Positions 41,059 through 50,229 are shown, numbered from the stretch's first letter. The stretch is DNA of 64,000 nt from Gemmatimonas groenlandica (GCF_013004105.1 NZ_CP053085.1:1798001-1862000); one strand, 5' to 3'. Notes: generated from the sequence alone by a model not told the origin. Numbers and translations are program-made.

Positions 41059-42747
41059 ATGCAGAGTACTCCGTTCGCTGTGCGTCCTTCTCGTCCACTG
41101 GCGCGCCTGCTACCGCTCGCGCTGCCTCTGGCACTGCCGTTCGTGCTTGCGCTTGGCGCCTGTGCGCGCGCCGGCGTGACCACGGCGCCCGAGCCGGCGA
41201 TGCAGCCGGTGATGCAGGCCCCTATTCAGGTGGCGCCACCGCCGCCAACCCCGGCGGCAGCAGACACGGCGCGGGCCGATTGGCAGCGCCTCGACTTCGA
41301 CACCGATCGCGTGATGGGTGTGGGGTCCGAACGCGCGATTCGTGAGTTGCTGGCCTCGCGTGCGCCGCGTCGTCGCGTGGTGGTCGCGGTCGTAGACGGT
41401 GGCGTCGATACCGCGCACACCCGGCTCACCGGCTCCTTGTGGAAGAACCCGCGCGAGATCGCCGGCAACGGCAAAGACGACGATGGCAACGGCGTCGTCG
41501 ATGACGTCTTCGGTTGGAATGCCCTCGCCACCGCCGACGGGACACCGGTGCGCTACGACACGTTCGAACTCACGCGCTTGTACGCGGCGTGTCGCAATCA
41601 GCCCGCCGGATCGCTGACGCCCAAGCCGTCCACCACGGCCTGCAGCGATCTCGCGTCGGCGTATCGCGACAAGGCCAAGGAAGTGAAGTCGACGCTGCTG
41701 CAGGTGGAGAACATCGACGAGATCCTGCGCACCGTCGAGCGCCTGCTCGGCACGGCCCTGAACGGTGCGCCGGTTACGCGCGCGTCGGTCACCGTACTGC
41801 GTCCGGTCTCAGCCGACGTGGAGGAAGCCAAGCGGATGTGGCTGCGGCTCGATGCCGATGGGCTCAATGCCGGGGAGATCGCGAAGGCGCGTGAGGCCTA
41901 CGACTCGCAGGCGAAGTACGCGCTCGACACGCTGTTCAATCCACGCTCGCCCCAGCGCGTGGTGGGCACGCGCGACGTGACCGGCCCCGACGCGAGCCAC
42001 GGCACGCACGTGGCGGGCATCATCGGCGCGCTGCGTGGTGATGGTGCCGCGATGCAGGGCATCGCCCCGAACGTCGACATCATGGCCGTTCGCGCCGTGC
42101 CCGATGGCGACGAGCGCGACGTGGACGTGGCCCGGGCGATCCGGTACGCGGTGGACAACGGCGCGCAGATCGTGAACATGAGCTTCGGCAAGGGCTACTC
42201 TCCCGCGAAGGCGTCGGTCGATTCCGCGGTGCGCTATGCGGAATCGAAGGGCGTGCTGCTGGTGCATGCGGCCGGCAACGAAGGCGAGAACAACGACGAG
42301 ACGCCGTCATTTCCCACGCCCGTGCTCAGCGGCGGAACGCGCGCCGCGAATTGGATCGAAGTGGGCGCGTCGAGCTGGAAACCGCTGGCGTCGTTGCCGG
42401 CCGAGTTCTCGAACTATGGCCGCGAGCAGGTCGACCTGTTTGCGCCGGGCGTCGACATCCTGTCCACGGTGCCGGGCGGTGGCCTCAAGCGCGAGAGCGG
42501 CACCAGCATGGCCGCACCGGTGGTGTCGGGCGTGGCCGCGTTGCTGCTGGCGTACTTTCCTGAGCTGACGGCGATGCAGGTGCGTGACATTCTGTTGGAG
42601 TCGGTGCGTAAACTGCCCGACCTCGAGGTACGTCGACCGGGTGATGGATCGAAGGTGAAGTTCACCACCCTGTCGCGCACCGGTGGCGTGATCGATGCCT
42701 ATGCCGCCGTGAAGCTGGCCTTGCAGCGCGTGGCGCCGCGGCCGTAG
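41059..42747 (+). CDS. Subtilisin-like S8 serine protease, lipoprotein
   Basis: Encodes 562 residues from the ATG at 41059. The leader LLPLALPLALPFVLALGAC ends in a lipobox Cys, so it is probably anchored to a membrane. The S8 triad is D113 (VVDGGVD), H314 (SHGTHVAG) and S483 (GTSMAAP), with the oxyanion Asn in HAAGNEGE. About 200 residues separate Asp and His, much longer than in plain subtilisins; the insert begins with a GNGKDDDGNGVVDD calcium-like loop and contains helical stretches (KEVKSTLLQVENIDEIL). It follows the CarboxypepD_reg gene with a 117-bp gap. It should be an envelope protease. Confidence 0.93.
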   Translation: MQSTPFAVRPSRPLARLLPLALPLALPFVLALGACARAGVTTAPEPAMQPVMQAPIQVAPPPPTPAAADTARADWQRLDFDTDRVMGVGSERAIRELLASRAPRRRVVVAVVDGGVDTAHTRLTGSLWKNPREIAGNGKDDDGNGVVDDVFGWNALATADGTPVRYDTFELTRLYAACRNQPAGSLTPKPSTTACSDLASAYRDKAKEVKSTLLQVENIDEILRTVERLLGTALNGAPVTRASVTVLRPVSADVEEAKRMWLRLDADGLNAGEIAKAREAYDSQAKYALDTLFNPRSPQRVVGTRDVTGPDASHGTHVAGIIGALRGDGAAMQGIAPNVDIMAVRAVPDGDERDVDVARAIRYAVDNGAQIVNMSFGKGYSPAKASVDSAVRYAESKGVLLVHAAGNEGENNDETPSFPTPVLSGGTRAANWIEVGASSWKPLASLPAEFSNYGREQVDLFAPGVDILSTVPGGGLKRESGTSMAAPVVSGVAALLLAYFPELTAMQVRDILLESVRKLPDLEVRRPGDGSKVKFTTLSRTGGVIDAYAAVKLALQRVAPRP

Positions 42748-42802
42748 GTATTTGGCACAGCACCGTTCTGAGAGGTGTCCGCCTCACCACCACCAACATC
42801 GA

Positions 42803-43354
42803 ATGCAACGCATGCGAATGACTGCGCGCTCGACAGCCACATCCTCGGCCACGCAGATTCGGCGACTGGTTGCCTCTGGCACCCTCATCGCGGCGGCGAT
42901 GCTGACCACGCGAGTCGCCGCGGCACAGGCCACGAAAGGCGCGCGCGTGACCTCGGCGGCGGGAGTCGGCGCTGCTCGTGACTCAGCCGACGCACTGGCC
43001 ACCTTTCGCGAGAACATCGCCGCGATACACACCCGTAACAAGCCGCGCTATCTGGCCACCTACGTGCACACGCCGCAGCTGGTCCGGCATTCGCCGACCG
43101 CCCTCGAAACTGGCTACGAAGGGTGGCCAGCGATCACCGAGAGTGCCTGGCCGGACACGCTGATCGTGAAAGAGATGCGCGTGGTCCCGGTCGCTCCTGG
43201 CGTGGTATACGGCTACTACCGCTACATCGGCGTGCCCGCGCCCGGCGACACGCTGACGGGCGTATCGACACGAGTGTTCGTGCGTACGTCACAAGGCATG
43301 CGCATCACCGTGACAGCATCGTGGAACGATGCGCCGCCAGTGACAAAACGCTAA
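42803..43354 (+). CDS. Secreted NTF2/SnoaL-like (DUF4440-type) protein
   Basis: Encodes 183 residues from the ATG at 42803; one at 42812 is also possible. The signal region is RLVASGTLIAAAMLTTRVAAAQ. The mature part is an NTF2-like fold (FRENIAAIHTRNKPRYLATYVHTPQL, YEGWPAITES, VVYGYYRYIGVP) ending RITVTASWNDAPPVTKR. Such domains bind or convert small molecules, or act as accessory folds. A second copy of its last 18 codons is found at 44279, beside the intact ankyrin gene, showing that this gene once had a paralogue there. Ligand and role are unknown. Confidence 0.75.
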   Translation: MQRMRMTARSTATSSATQIRRLVASGTLIAAAMLTTRVAAAQATKGARVTSAAGVGAARDSADALATFRENIAAIHTRNKPRYLATYVHTPQLVRHSPTALETGYEGWPAITESAWPDTLIVKEMRVVPVAPGVVYGYYRYIGVPAPGDTLTGVSTRVFVRTSQGMRITVTASWNDAPPVTKR

Positions 43355-43361
43355 TCCCGCA

Positions 43362-43418
43362 TCAGCAGCTCGTGCACAAGTGGTTATTCTTCGCGCCCAG
43401 CTTCTCGAGCAGTTCGAT
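43362..43418 (-). pseudogene. C-terminal fragment of an ankyrin-protein paralogue
   Basis: Read on the minus strand this gives IELLEKLGAKNNHLCTSC and a stop. The intact ankyrin protein ends IELLEKMGAKNNHKCKSC. Homology ceases sharply at 43418. It is a remnant of a second copy, lying tail-to-tail with the intact NTF2-like gene, as the full pair would. Confidence 0.85.
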
Positions 43419-43426
43419 CTATCATG

Positions 43427-43495
43427 GAGTCGGGCTTCGCCGAAACGCTGCGCGAGATGGAAGCGCTTGGCGGCAAGCTCGTGATGCCGATGCGG
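43427..43495 (+). pseudogene. Fragment of a VOC/glyoxalase-family gene
   Basis: The frame gives ESGFAETLREMEALGGKLVMPMR over 23 codons (quoted key part: LREMEALGGKLVMPMR). The intact VOC protein at 54197 has SGLDEKLRDVVGLGGKIVMPVR in the same place, with about 13 of 23 residues identical. The frame loses resemblance right after it. It looks like a third broken piece within the scar. Confidence 0.6.
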
Positions 43496-43513
43496 GTGCG
43501 ACGGGCGTATCCG

Positions 43514-43987
43514 CTACCGATCGTCCGTCGCCCGAAACAAATAGAGCGCCACGTTCGGAGCGCGGTACACCGATCGGGTACCACGTGTACTGAACGCGCA
43601 GACCAAGTCGTTGCCGTTCAGATCGTATGGTTTCACCTGCAAAACCAGAAACGCCGCCGCGGCTTCGACCGATTCGAACTCCTGTCCGAACGCGTTTTCG
43701 ATGAACGACTTCGGGTCCGTGATACCGGCCGCGGCAAACCCGGCCTTCGTAATACCCCACCACGTGTCCGGCGCGTCCACAGCGCTCAGCTTGATCAGAC
43801 CGAGCGATTTGGAGTCTTGAGCACATCCCGTGCTATTAACGCCGCCTTGGGTTAACCGGGCCTCCGGGTCAGCGAGCGGCACGGAGGTTGGACCGTCGGA
43901 GCAGGCCGACATCAGGGCAGCAACTCCGATGGTGAACGCAGCAAGCACACGCGGTGCCGAGAACGGGGAAACAGAGCGGTGCATCAT
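43514..43987 (-). CDS. Hypothetical lipoprotein
   Basis: Encodes 157 residues from the ATG at 43987 (a second ATG is the next codon). The signal sequence ends in a lipobox (VAALMSAC), so it is probably a lipoprotein. The mature part is small, with GLIKLSAVDAPDTWWGITKAGF and LVLQVKPYDLNGNDLVCAFSTRGT; the two Cys may form a disulphide. I do not recognise the family, though the DLNGNDLVC piece resembles calcium-like loops of small secreted proteins. It is the only apparently intact gene within the rearrangement scar and may have arrived with it. Function is unknown. Confidence 0.6.
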   Translation of the reverse strand: MMHRSVSPFSAPRVLAAFTIGVAALMSACSDGPTSVPLADPEARLTQGGVNSTGCAQDSKSLGLIKLSAVDAPDTWWGITKAGFAAAGITDPKSFIENAFGQEFESVEAAAAFLVLQVKPYDLNGNDLVCAFSTRGTRSVYRAPNVALYLFRATDDR

Positions 43988-44278
43988 CTCGAAACCTCGG
44001 GCAGGAGTGGAGGACTCTCGTCGATTTCACAGTGCGGCAACCCAAACGATTGATGGCTTTCGCCCCAAGCGCACGGTTCAACATGCCGCTTCGTGGTGCG
44101 CGCGCAAGGGCATACAAGACACGCGGTTGGCGACCTCGACCTTATTTCTGACGAGAGTCTGACGGTCGCGCCGTTCCGTCCGCTTTGTCCGCCACCGATC
44201 TCGAGTCAGGCGGTATTCGACATCAGTCGATTGACGTGACCGAGCATTCCGCCGAAGTCCTGCCGTCCCGTCGGTACG
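43988..44278. other. Intergenic part of the rearrangement scar
   Basis: This 291-bp stretch lies upstream of the lipoprotein gene and before the NTF2-like fragment. No frame in it has protein character and I see no transposase, terminal inverted repeats or tRNA. It should contain the lipoprotein promoter. Confidence 0.5.
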
Positions 44279-44332
44279 CGCATCACCGTGACGGCATCAT
44301 GGAACGATGCGCCACCGGCCACGAAGAAATAA
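44279..44332 (+). pseudogene. C-terminal fragment of an NTF2/SnoaL-like paralogue
   Basis: The frame gives RITVTASWNDAPPATKK and TAA. The intact protein at 42803 ends RITVTASWNDAPPVTKR. The fragment's stop directly abuts the stop of the intact ankyrin gene, mirroring the arrangement at 43354-43362. Confidence 0.85.
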
Positions 44333-46240
44333 TCAGCAGCTCTTGCACTTGTGGTTGTTCTTCGCTCCCATCTTCTCGAGCAGTTCGATGGTGTCGAGGA
44401 ACGGGGGAATACGCTGCACGGCACCGTTGGCCATGTCGACCGTGGTCTGACCGGTACGCGCCACCGCCATGACATCGGCGCCCTTGCTCACCAGATACGT
44501 AATCAACTCGTTGTCGCCACGCGCTGCCGCGTGGTGTAGCGGCGTGTAGCCCTTGAAGTCGCGGGCATTCACATCGGCCTTGAGTTCTTCCACGAGGAAC
44601 TTGACCGTCGGCACCCAGCTGTCTGGTGCGTGACGATGGGCGTTGGCCGCGAAGCCTTCGCCATAACCGGCACCGCTGGCCGCATGAATGGCCAGCACAC
44701 CGGGGCCGTTGTCGGGCACCGGCGGCAACCCTGACGGGTCCTTACCGGCGGCGACATCGGCGTCGAGTTCTTCCGAGCCAGGCAAGCGACCGGCCGGCTT
44801 GATGGTGGCCACGTTCGGATCGGCGCCGTACTTGAGCAACAGCTTCATCGCATCGAGATCGGTGCCGTACGCGGCGCGCCAGAACGGCGTGGCGCCGGCG
44901 GTGCTGACACTGAGCTGATCGAAGTTGTACGACATGTACCACAGGTGCTTCGTGAGTCGCACGTTCACGTCGGCGCCCGCCTTGATCAGCGCTTCCATCA
45001 GTTCGAGATACGTGACGTTCGACTGATACTGCGCCACGGGCTGCGGATACGCCGCCTTCGGCGCCCATACCACGTTGATCACCGCGTACAGCGGCGTCGC
45101 GTTTGCCGTGCTCGCGAGTTTGGGATCGGCCCCGCGGTCGAGCAGAGTCTTGGCCAGATCGAAGCGACCGTTGATCGTTGCCATCAGCAGCGGCGTGGTG
45201 CTGTCACCGGCGCTCGCGTGGTTGATCTTCGCGCCCGCCATCAGCAGCGCATTCACCGCTGCCGTCTGCCCGTCACGCACGGCGAGCAACAGGGCGGTGT
45301 TGCCACCCTTGCTGCCCACCAGATCACCGTACGACGGACCACGCTGCCGGCGATCACCAGCCGTGGGCGTGATGCGCGTGTCGGAGTTGCCGGTGGGAGC
45401 GGCACCCGCCGTCGCCGCCGACGGTGCGGGCGCAGCCGCTGCCGCCGCCGCCGACGGCGCTGCGGTGCGCGGCGTGGCCGCCGAGGCCGACGCCGTCGTG
45501 GCCGCGCCAGGAGTCGCCGCAACGGCCGTCGGCGCCAACAACGCTTCAGCCGACTTCATCGCCGCCATGCGTCGTGATCGCGTGACCAGATACGCGCGGT
45601 CCTTCTTCTCTTGCTCGGGGATGCTCTGCGTCCGCGTTTCCGCTTCGATGTCGGCGCCGCGCTTCACCAGCGCGGTAATCGCCGACACGCGATTGGCCGC
45701 CGCCGCCCACATGAGCGGCGTCTGCGAGAACGCCGCTTCACGTACGTTCACCGAGGCACCCTTGTCGACCAGCGCGTCGATCGTGGCCGCATCGCCGCTC
45801 GAGGCGGCGAAGTGCAGCGCCGAGGCGCCACCGGACGACGTGGTGGCGTTCACCTTCGCCCCCGCGGCCAGTAGCGCCTTCACCGTCTCAGCGCGTCCGT
45901 TCTGCGCGGCCAGATGCAGCGGCGTGTAGTTGCCGTTGCGCGTCACCGGATCCAATCGGGCGCCCGCAGAAACAAGCATACGGGTGGCCGCCAGATTGCC
46001 GCGTGATGCCGCCCAGTGCAGCGCGGTCATGCCATCGCCCTGCACTTCGTTCACATCGACGCCCTGCTTCAGCAGCACGCGCAGCCCGGCGCTGTCACCG
46101 CGCATGACGGCGTCCGCCAACGGGGAGTCCGACGCGGGAGTGCCGGCCGACAGCATGAGGGCCGCGCCGAGCGCCATACCCACCGTGGCCAGCCGCTTCG
46201 AGGCGCGCTGCACGACGTGTCCCGCCACCTGCTTAGGCAT
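44333..46240 (-). CDS. Exported ankyrin-repeat protein
   Basis: Encodes 635 residues. The start ATG at 46240 lies inside the end of the DUF1552 gene (8-bp overlap). The N-terminus has an export signal (RLATVGMALGAALMLSAGTPAS). About ten ankyrin repeats follow in two groups: roughly 40-220 (DGMTALHWAASRGNLAATRMLVSAGA-type units) and 310-620. An Ala/Thr/Pro-rich linker of about 60 residues separates them. Ankyrin repeats bind proteins. The C-terminus KNNHKCKSC holds two Cys that might anchor or bind metal. It belongs to the DUF1592-DUF1552 operon and may act as their envelope partner. Confidence 0.93.
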   Translation of the reverse strand: MPKQVAGHVVQRASKRLATVGMALGAALMLSAGTPASDSPLADAVMRGDSAGLRVLLKQGVDVNEVQGDGMTALHWAASRGNLAATRMLVSAGARLDPVTRNGNYTPLHLAAQNGRAETVKALLAAGAKVNATTSSGGASALHFAASSGDAATIDALVDKGASVNVREAAFSQTPLMWAAAANRVSAITALVKRGADIEAETRTQSIPEQEKKDRAYLVTRSRRMAAMKSAEALLAPTAVAATPGAATTASASAATPRTAAPSAAAAAAAPAPSAATAGAAPTGNSDTRITPTAGDRRQRGPSYGDLVGSKGGNTALLLAVRDGQTAAVNALLMAGAKINHASAGDSTTPLLMATINGRFDLAKTLLDRGADPKLASTANATPLYAVINVVWAPKAAYPQPVAQYQSNVTYLELMEALIKAGADVNVRLTKHLWYMSYNFDQLSVSTAGATPFWRAAYGTDLDAMKLLLKYGADPNVATIKPAGRLPGSEELDADVAAGKDPSGLPPVPDNGPGVLAIHAASGAGYGEGFAANAHRHAPDSWVPTVKFLVEELKADVNARDFKGYTPLHHAAARGDNELITYLVSKGADVMAVARTGQTTVDMANGAVQRIPPFLDTIELLEKMGAKNNHKCKSC

Positions 46241-47621
46241 GGGAGTTCAGATTGAGGGCACCCGTGCTGTCACCGAACGTGGTCAGATCGTTCATGCCGA
46301 GCGTGTGCATCATGCTGAGCATCGCATTCGCCATCGGCGTACCGTCCGGCGCCTTGATGTGCATGTTGCCGGCGAGACGATTTTCGGCCTTGCCGAGCAG
46401 CATGAGCGGGCAGCGGCGATGGTTGTGCACGTTCGGGTCGCCCATCGGCGAACCGTAGATGATCATCGTCTTGTCGAGCATGTTGCTCTCGCCTTCCTGG
46501 ATGCTCTTCAACTTGTCGAGCAGATACGGCAGCATCGACACGTGGTACTTGTTGAGCAGCTGGAAGTCGCGCACGCCCTTCTCACCGCCGCCATGATGCG
46601 ACGCCGGATGGAAGCCCTTGTCGGTACCGCTTTCCGGATAGGTACGGCTGGTGCCGTCGCGGCTCATCTTGAACGAGAACACGCGCGTGACGTCGGCGGC
46701 GAAGGCGAGCGCCTGGATGTCGAACATCAGTTCGACGTGTTCCTTGAACGAATCTGGCACGCCAGCGGGCGCGGCGGCGAGCTCACGCTCCTCGCCGCTC
46801 GTGTTGCGCGCTTCGACCATCTGAATGCGGCGCTCGACCTCGCGGATGTCCGTGAGGTAGCGATCCATGCGGTGGCGGTCGTCGGCATCGAGGCCACGCG
46901 ACAGTGACGTCATCTGCCCCGACACGAAGTCGAGAATGCTGCGGCGCGAGCGACGACGGTCGGCGCGCTCGGCGCTGTTGCCACCCACACCGAACAACTT
47001 CTCGAAGGCCACGCGCGGATCGCGAATGACCGGCAGCGGCTCGGTGGGCGACTTCCAGCTGATGGAGTCGGTGTAGACGCAGGCGTAACCGTACGAGCAG
47101 CCACCGGCCTGATCGACGTTCTCGATGCACAGCTGCATGGACGGGATCGGCGTCTCCTGGCCGAACCGCTGCGCGTACAGCTGATCGAGCGATGTGGCGA
47201 TCTTGACGTCGGAGCCTTCTGTCTGCTTCGGGTGCGTCTGCGTGAGGAACGTGGCGCTCGAACGGAAATGGTCGCCACCGATCTCGGGCGGAGCGGCTGG
47301 CTCGGCTTCGCGCACGTCGGTGTTGCTGATGATCGTCATGTACTCGCGGTACTTGTCCAGCGAAGACAACGCCGACGGCGACAGATCGAAGTCACGACCA
47401 GTCGCCGCGGGCGACCAGAAGTTGAGCTTCGAGCCGATGTCGTTGGAGCCGGCGGCGCCGTGCACCATTTCGATCGCAATCAAGCGGGGCGCCGCGTTGG
47501 CCGAGCCCATGATGCTCTGGCCACGGGGGACCATCGCGTTCAGGTACGGCAGCGCGATGGTGGCGCTGAGGGACTGCACGAACTGTCGGCGAGGCATCGC
47601 CTTTCCCGTCAGGAACTGCAT
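46233..47621 (-). CDS. DUF1552-family exported protein
   Basis: Encodes 462 residues from the ATG at 47621. A Tat-like start is visible (MPRRQFVQSLSATIALPYLNAM). The body matches DUF1552 (IAIEMVHGAAGSND, FWSPAATGRDFDLSPSALSSLD by key parts, GGDHFRSSATFLT, YGSPMGDPNVHNHRRCPLMLLG). This family almost always sits next to a DUF1592 protein in Planctomycetes, Acidobacteria and similar phyla, and its fold resembles sulphatase/phosphatase-like DUF1501 proteins. The GDxNVHNHRRCP segment is a plausible metal site. It lies 31 bp after the DUF1592 gene and overlaps the ankyrin gene. The substrate is unknown. Confidence 0.92.
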   Translation of the reverse strand: MQFLTGKAMPRRQFVQSLSATIALPYLNAMVPRGQSIMGSANAAPRLIAIEMVHGAAGSNDIGSKLNFWSPAATGRDFDLSPSALSSLDKYREYMTIISNTDVREAEPAAPPEIGGDHFRSSATFLTQTHPKQTEGSDVKIATSLDQLYAQRFGQETPIPSMQLCIENVDQAGGCSYGYACVYTDSISWKSPTEPLPVIRDPRVAFEKLFGVGGNSAERADRRRSRRSILDFVSGQMTSLSRGLDADDRHRMDRYLTDIREVERRIQMVEARNTSGEERELAAAPAGVPDSFKEHVELMFDIQALAFAADVTRVFSFKMSRDGTSRTYPESGTDKGFHPASHHGGGEKGVRDFQLLNKYHVSMLPYLLDKLKSIQEGESNMLDKTMIIYGSPMGDPNVHNHRRCPLMLLGKAENRLAGNMHIKAPDGTPMANAMLSMMHTLGMNDLTTFGDSTGALNLNSHA

Positions 47622-47652
47622 AGCGTTTGCTCCTAGGAGTTGGTCAGGAAAT

Positions 47653-50229
47653 TCAGCGGCTTTGGCCGACTGATGCCCCGCTCGCGGGGAGTGCTGCCTG
47701 AGCGACCGGAACCATGCGCATCCGGAACGCGTCGCTCTTCACCACACCCAGCACGACATCTTGAATTCGATAGTTCTTGGTCCGCACCGACGCTTCGATC
47801 TTACGGATGGCCGGACCGTCGGAGTACTCCACGCGCCGGCCGACGGCGTAGGCCATCAGGTTCGTCACGAACGTGCGGACCAGCGGCACCGGACGCTTCA
47901 GCAGTACCTGCTGCAGCTCACGCGGGCCGGTGATCTTGGTGCCGTCGTAGTAATCGCCGCGCGTATCGAGCGGCATGTTGTTTTCCTTGATGCGCCACTG
48001 CCCGATCACATCGAAATTGTCGAGCGCCAGTCCGATCGGATCGATGAACTGGTGGCAGGAGCGGCACGACGCATTGGCGCGGTGCTCTTCCATGCGCTCG
48101 CGCGTGGTCAGCATGCGTCCCTCCTTGCTGGCGCCGGTCACTTCGAGATCGGGCACGTTGGGCGGCGGCGGTGGCGGCGGTGAGCCCATGAGCACTTCCA
48201 TGACCCACTTGCCACGCAGCACCGGTGAGGTGCGATTGCCCTGCGAGGTCAACAGCAGCACGCCGCCGTGTCCCAGAATGCCGACGCGGTTCTTGTCGGT
48301 GTAGGTTACGCGACGGAAATCCGTGCCCACCACATCGGTCATACCGTAATGTCGGGCCAGGTCTTCGTTCACGTAGGTGTAGTCCGCCGTGTACAGATCG
48401 AGCAGGCTACGGTTCTCGCGCACCAGGCTGGCCACGAACAGCTCCGTTTCCTTCTGCATGTTCTTCGCGAGCTGCAGATTGAACGCGGGGTACAGCAGCG
48501 GGTCCGGATGGACCTTTTCGATGTCCTGCAGGCGCAGCCACTGCGCGGCAAAGCGCGTGGACAGCGCATCAGCGCGCGGATCGGCCAGCATCCGCTTGGT
48601 CTGCGCGATCAGCACCGTGGTATCCGTGAGCAGGCCGCGCTGCGCCACGCTCGTGAGCGTCGAGTCGGGCAGCGTCCCCCACAGGAAGAACGACAAGCGC
48701 GACGCGAGATCGGTGGAGCTGACCGCCACCTTCGAGCCTGGCTTGGCGGTCACGGCCACTTCATCGGCGCGGAACACGAAGTACGGGCTGGCCAGAATCG
48801 CCTCGACCGCACCGCGCACGCCGCTTTCGAAACCGCCCGACTTCGCCTCTTCGTCGTAGAAGCTCATGATCGCCTTGCGATCGCTGACCGTCAGCGGCCG
48901 GCGATAGGCCTGCGAGCCGATGCGATTCACGATGCGTTCGGCGCAGGGACGCTGCTCGGCAGCGCTGAGCGGACGGCAGCTGAAGATGCGCCGGCGACTC
49001 GGCGTGTCGGACACCCCCGTCGGGTTGAACGGGCCGGTGACCGTGAACAGCTTCATGTGGCCCTGAATCGTGATCGCGTCCTGAATGCCGATCTGCGTGT
49101 CGGGCAGGCTGTTCCCGATCGGCGTCATGAGATCCTCGACCGGCCCTTCGAACGTGCGCACGTACGCGGCGGCGACCACACGCGGGCCGGCCTTCACGGT
49201 GATCGGCACCGTCTTGAGGTCGAGCCCATTCGGCTCACTCTCGTGCATGCCACGATCGATATCGAGCAGTGCCACGCGCTCGCCGTCCACCGAGATCTCG
49301 ATCTTCTCATCGAACGGCGCGTTGCCGCCCACCAGCTGACCGATCGGGGTGGAGTGCAGCGACACCGAGAACACGTACGCGCCATCGGCCGGGAAATAAT
49401 GCGTGGCCGCGCCGCCGCCGCGCGTGCCGATCGGCGCGTCGCCTTCATGCCCGTTTTGGTTCGCGAGTCTCGACACCTTGAACGTGGTGGTCGACACACT
49501 CGCCTTCGCATCGCCGATCGCCAGCCGGCTGATGGCGTTGGCCGCATCGAGATACGACTCGAGCACCGTGGCCGACGGGATCTGCACGTCGGCGATGTTA
49601 TCGAAGTTCGCACTCTTGGTATCGAGCGGCAGCCACGACTCGGCGTTCACGCTCACCGTGAGCAGGTCCTTCACCGCGCGCTCGTACTCGGCACGGTTCA
49701 ACCGCTGGAAGGAGCGACGACCGACATCGGGCTTGCGCACGGCGATCGCGTCCATCTGACGTTCGAGCGTTTCGGTGAGCACATCGAGCGTGTCGCCAGC
49801 CGGACGCGGACGCCCCGGCGGCGGCATCATGCCAGTGCGCAGCTTGCCGATCATCTTCTCGGCAATGATCGGCGAGGTGGCGCCGACCGTGGCGAGGTCG
49901 AAGGACTGCAGCGAGAAATTGCCCATCTTGCGCTGATCGCTATGGCACCCGGCGCACGTCTTCTTGACGACGTCGTTGAGCACGACCGGGGCCATGGTGC
50001 GCGTGGTGCGCGCGTGCGCTCCAATGCTTGGTCGCATTTCGTCGAGCGTCGCGCGATAGCGCGCGAGTGGCGCGAACGGCGATGCGAAGTAGCTGGCCGA
50101 CGACATCACGGCCGACGCCGCGGTCGGCTGCGGAGCAACGGACTCGACACGCGAATCAGCGCGATCATAACTGCTCGCCGCGATCGCGAGGATGATCGAG
50201 CCAGCGCCAAGTGCAACGACAGATTTCAT
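47653..50229 (-). CDS. DUF1592-family exported c-type haem protein
   Basis: Encodes 858 residues from the ATG at 50229. The signal is SVVALGAGSIILAIAAS. The usual domain chain of planctomycete cytochrome proteins is seen: a cytochrome c motif CAGCH (92-96), DUF1587, DUF1595 (RRPLTVSDRKAIMSFY), DUF1592 (LASRLSFFLWGTLPDSTL), DUF1588 (GGVLLLTSQGNRTSPVLRGKWV) and DUF1585 at the C-terminus. A second CxxCH (CRSCH, 722-726) lies in ANASCRSCHQFIDPIGLALDNF. Both can bind haem c covalently. The protein probably moves electrons for an oxidation of an organic polymer or small molecule together with DUF1552. It heads the trio. Confidence 0.94.
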   Translation of the reverse strand: MKSVVALGAGSIILAIAASSYDRADSRVESVAPQPTAASAVMSSASYFASPFAPLARYRATLDEMRPSIGAHARTTRTMAPVVLNDVVKKTCAGCHSDQRKMGNFSLQSFDLATVGATSPIIAEKMIGKLRTGMMPPPGRPRPAGDTLDVLTETLERQMDAIAVRKPDVGRRSFQRLNRAEYERAVKDLLTVSVNAESWLPLDTKSANFDNIADVQIPSATVLESYLDAANAISRLAIGDAKASVSTTTFKVSRLANQNGHEGDAPIGTRGGGAATHYFPADGAYVFSVSLHSTPIGQLVGGNAPFDEKIEISVDGERVALLDIDRGMHESEPNGLDLKTVPITVKAGPRVVAAAYVRTFEGPVEDLMTPIGNSLPDTQIGIQDAITIQGHMKLFTVTGPFNPTGVSDTPSRRRIFSCRPLSAAEQRPCAERIVNRIGSQAYRRPLTVSDRKAIMSFYDEEAKSGGFESGVRGAVEAILASPYFVFRADEVAVTAKPGSKVAVSSTDLASRLSFFLWGTLPDSTLTSVAQRGLLTDTTVLIAQTKRMLADPRADALSTRFAAQWLRLQDIEKVHPDPLLYPAFNLQLAKNMQKETELFVASLVRENRSLLDLYTADYTYVNEDLARHYGMTDVVGTDFRRVTYTDKNRVGILGHGGVLLLTSQGNRTSPVLRGKWVMEVLMGSPPPPPPPNVPDLEVTGASKEGRMLTTRERMEEHRANASCRSCHQFIDPIGLALDNFDVIGQWRIKENNMPLDTRGDYYDGTKITGPRELQQVLLKRPVPLVRTFVTNLMAYAVGRRVEYSDGPAIRKIEASVRTKNYRIQDVVLGVVKSDAFRMRMVPVAQAALPASGASVGQSR

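Noticed and set aside
41107-41150. LPLALPLALP in the subtilisin leader as a fourth signal-peptide repeat
   Set aside because: The protein looks repetitive but the DNA units differ, so it is not a true tandem DNA repeat.
43355-44332. Possible insertion sequence
   Set aside because: No transposase, terminal inverted repeats or short target duplication. The repeated ends are gene termini, better explained by duplication and deletion.
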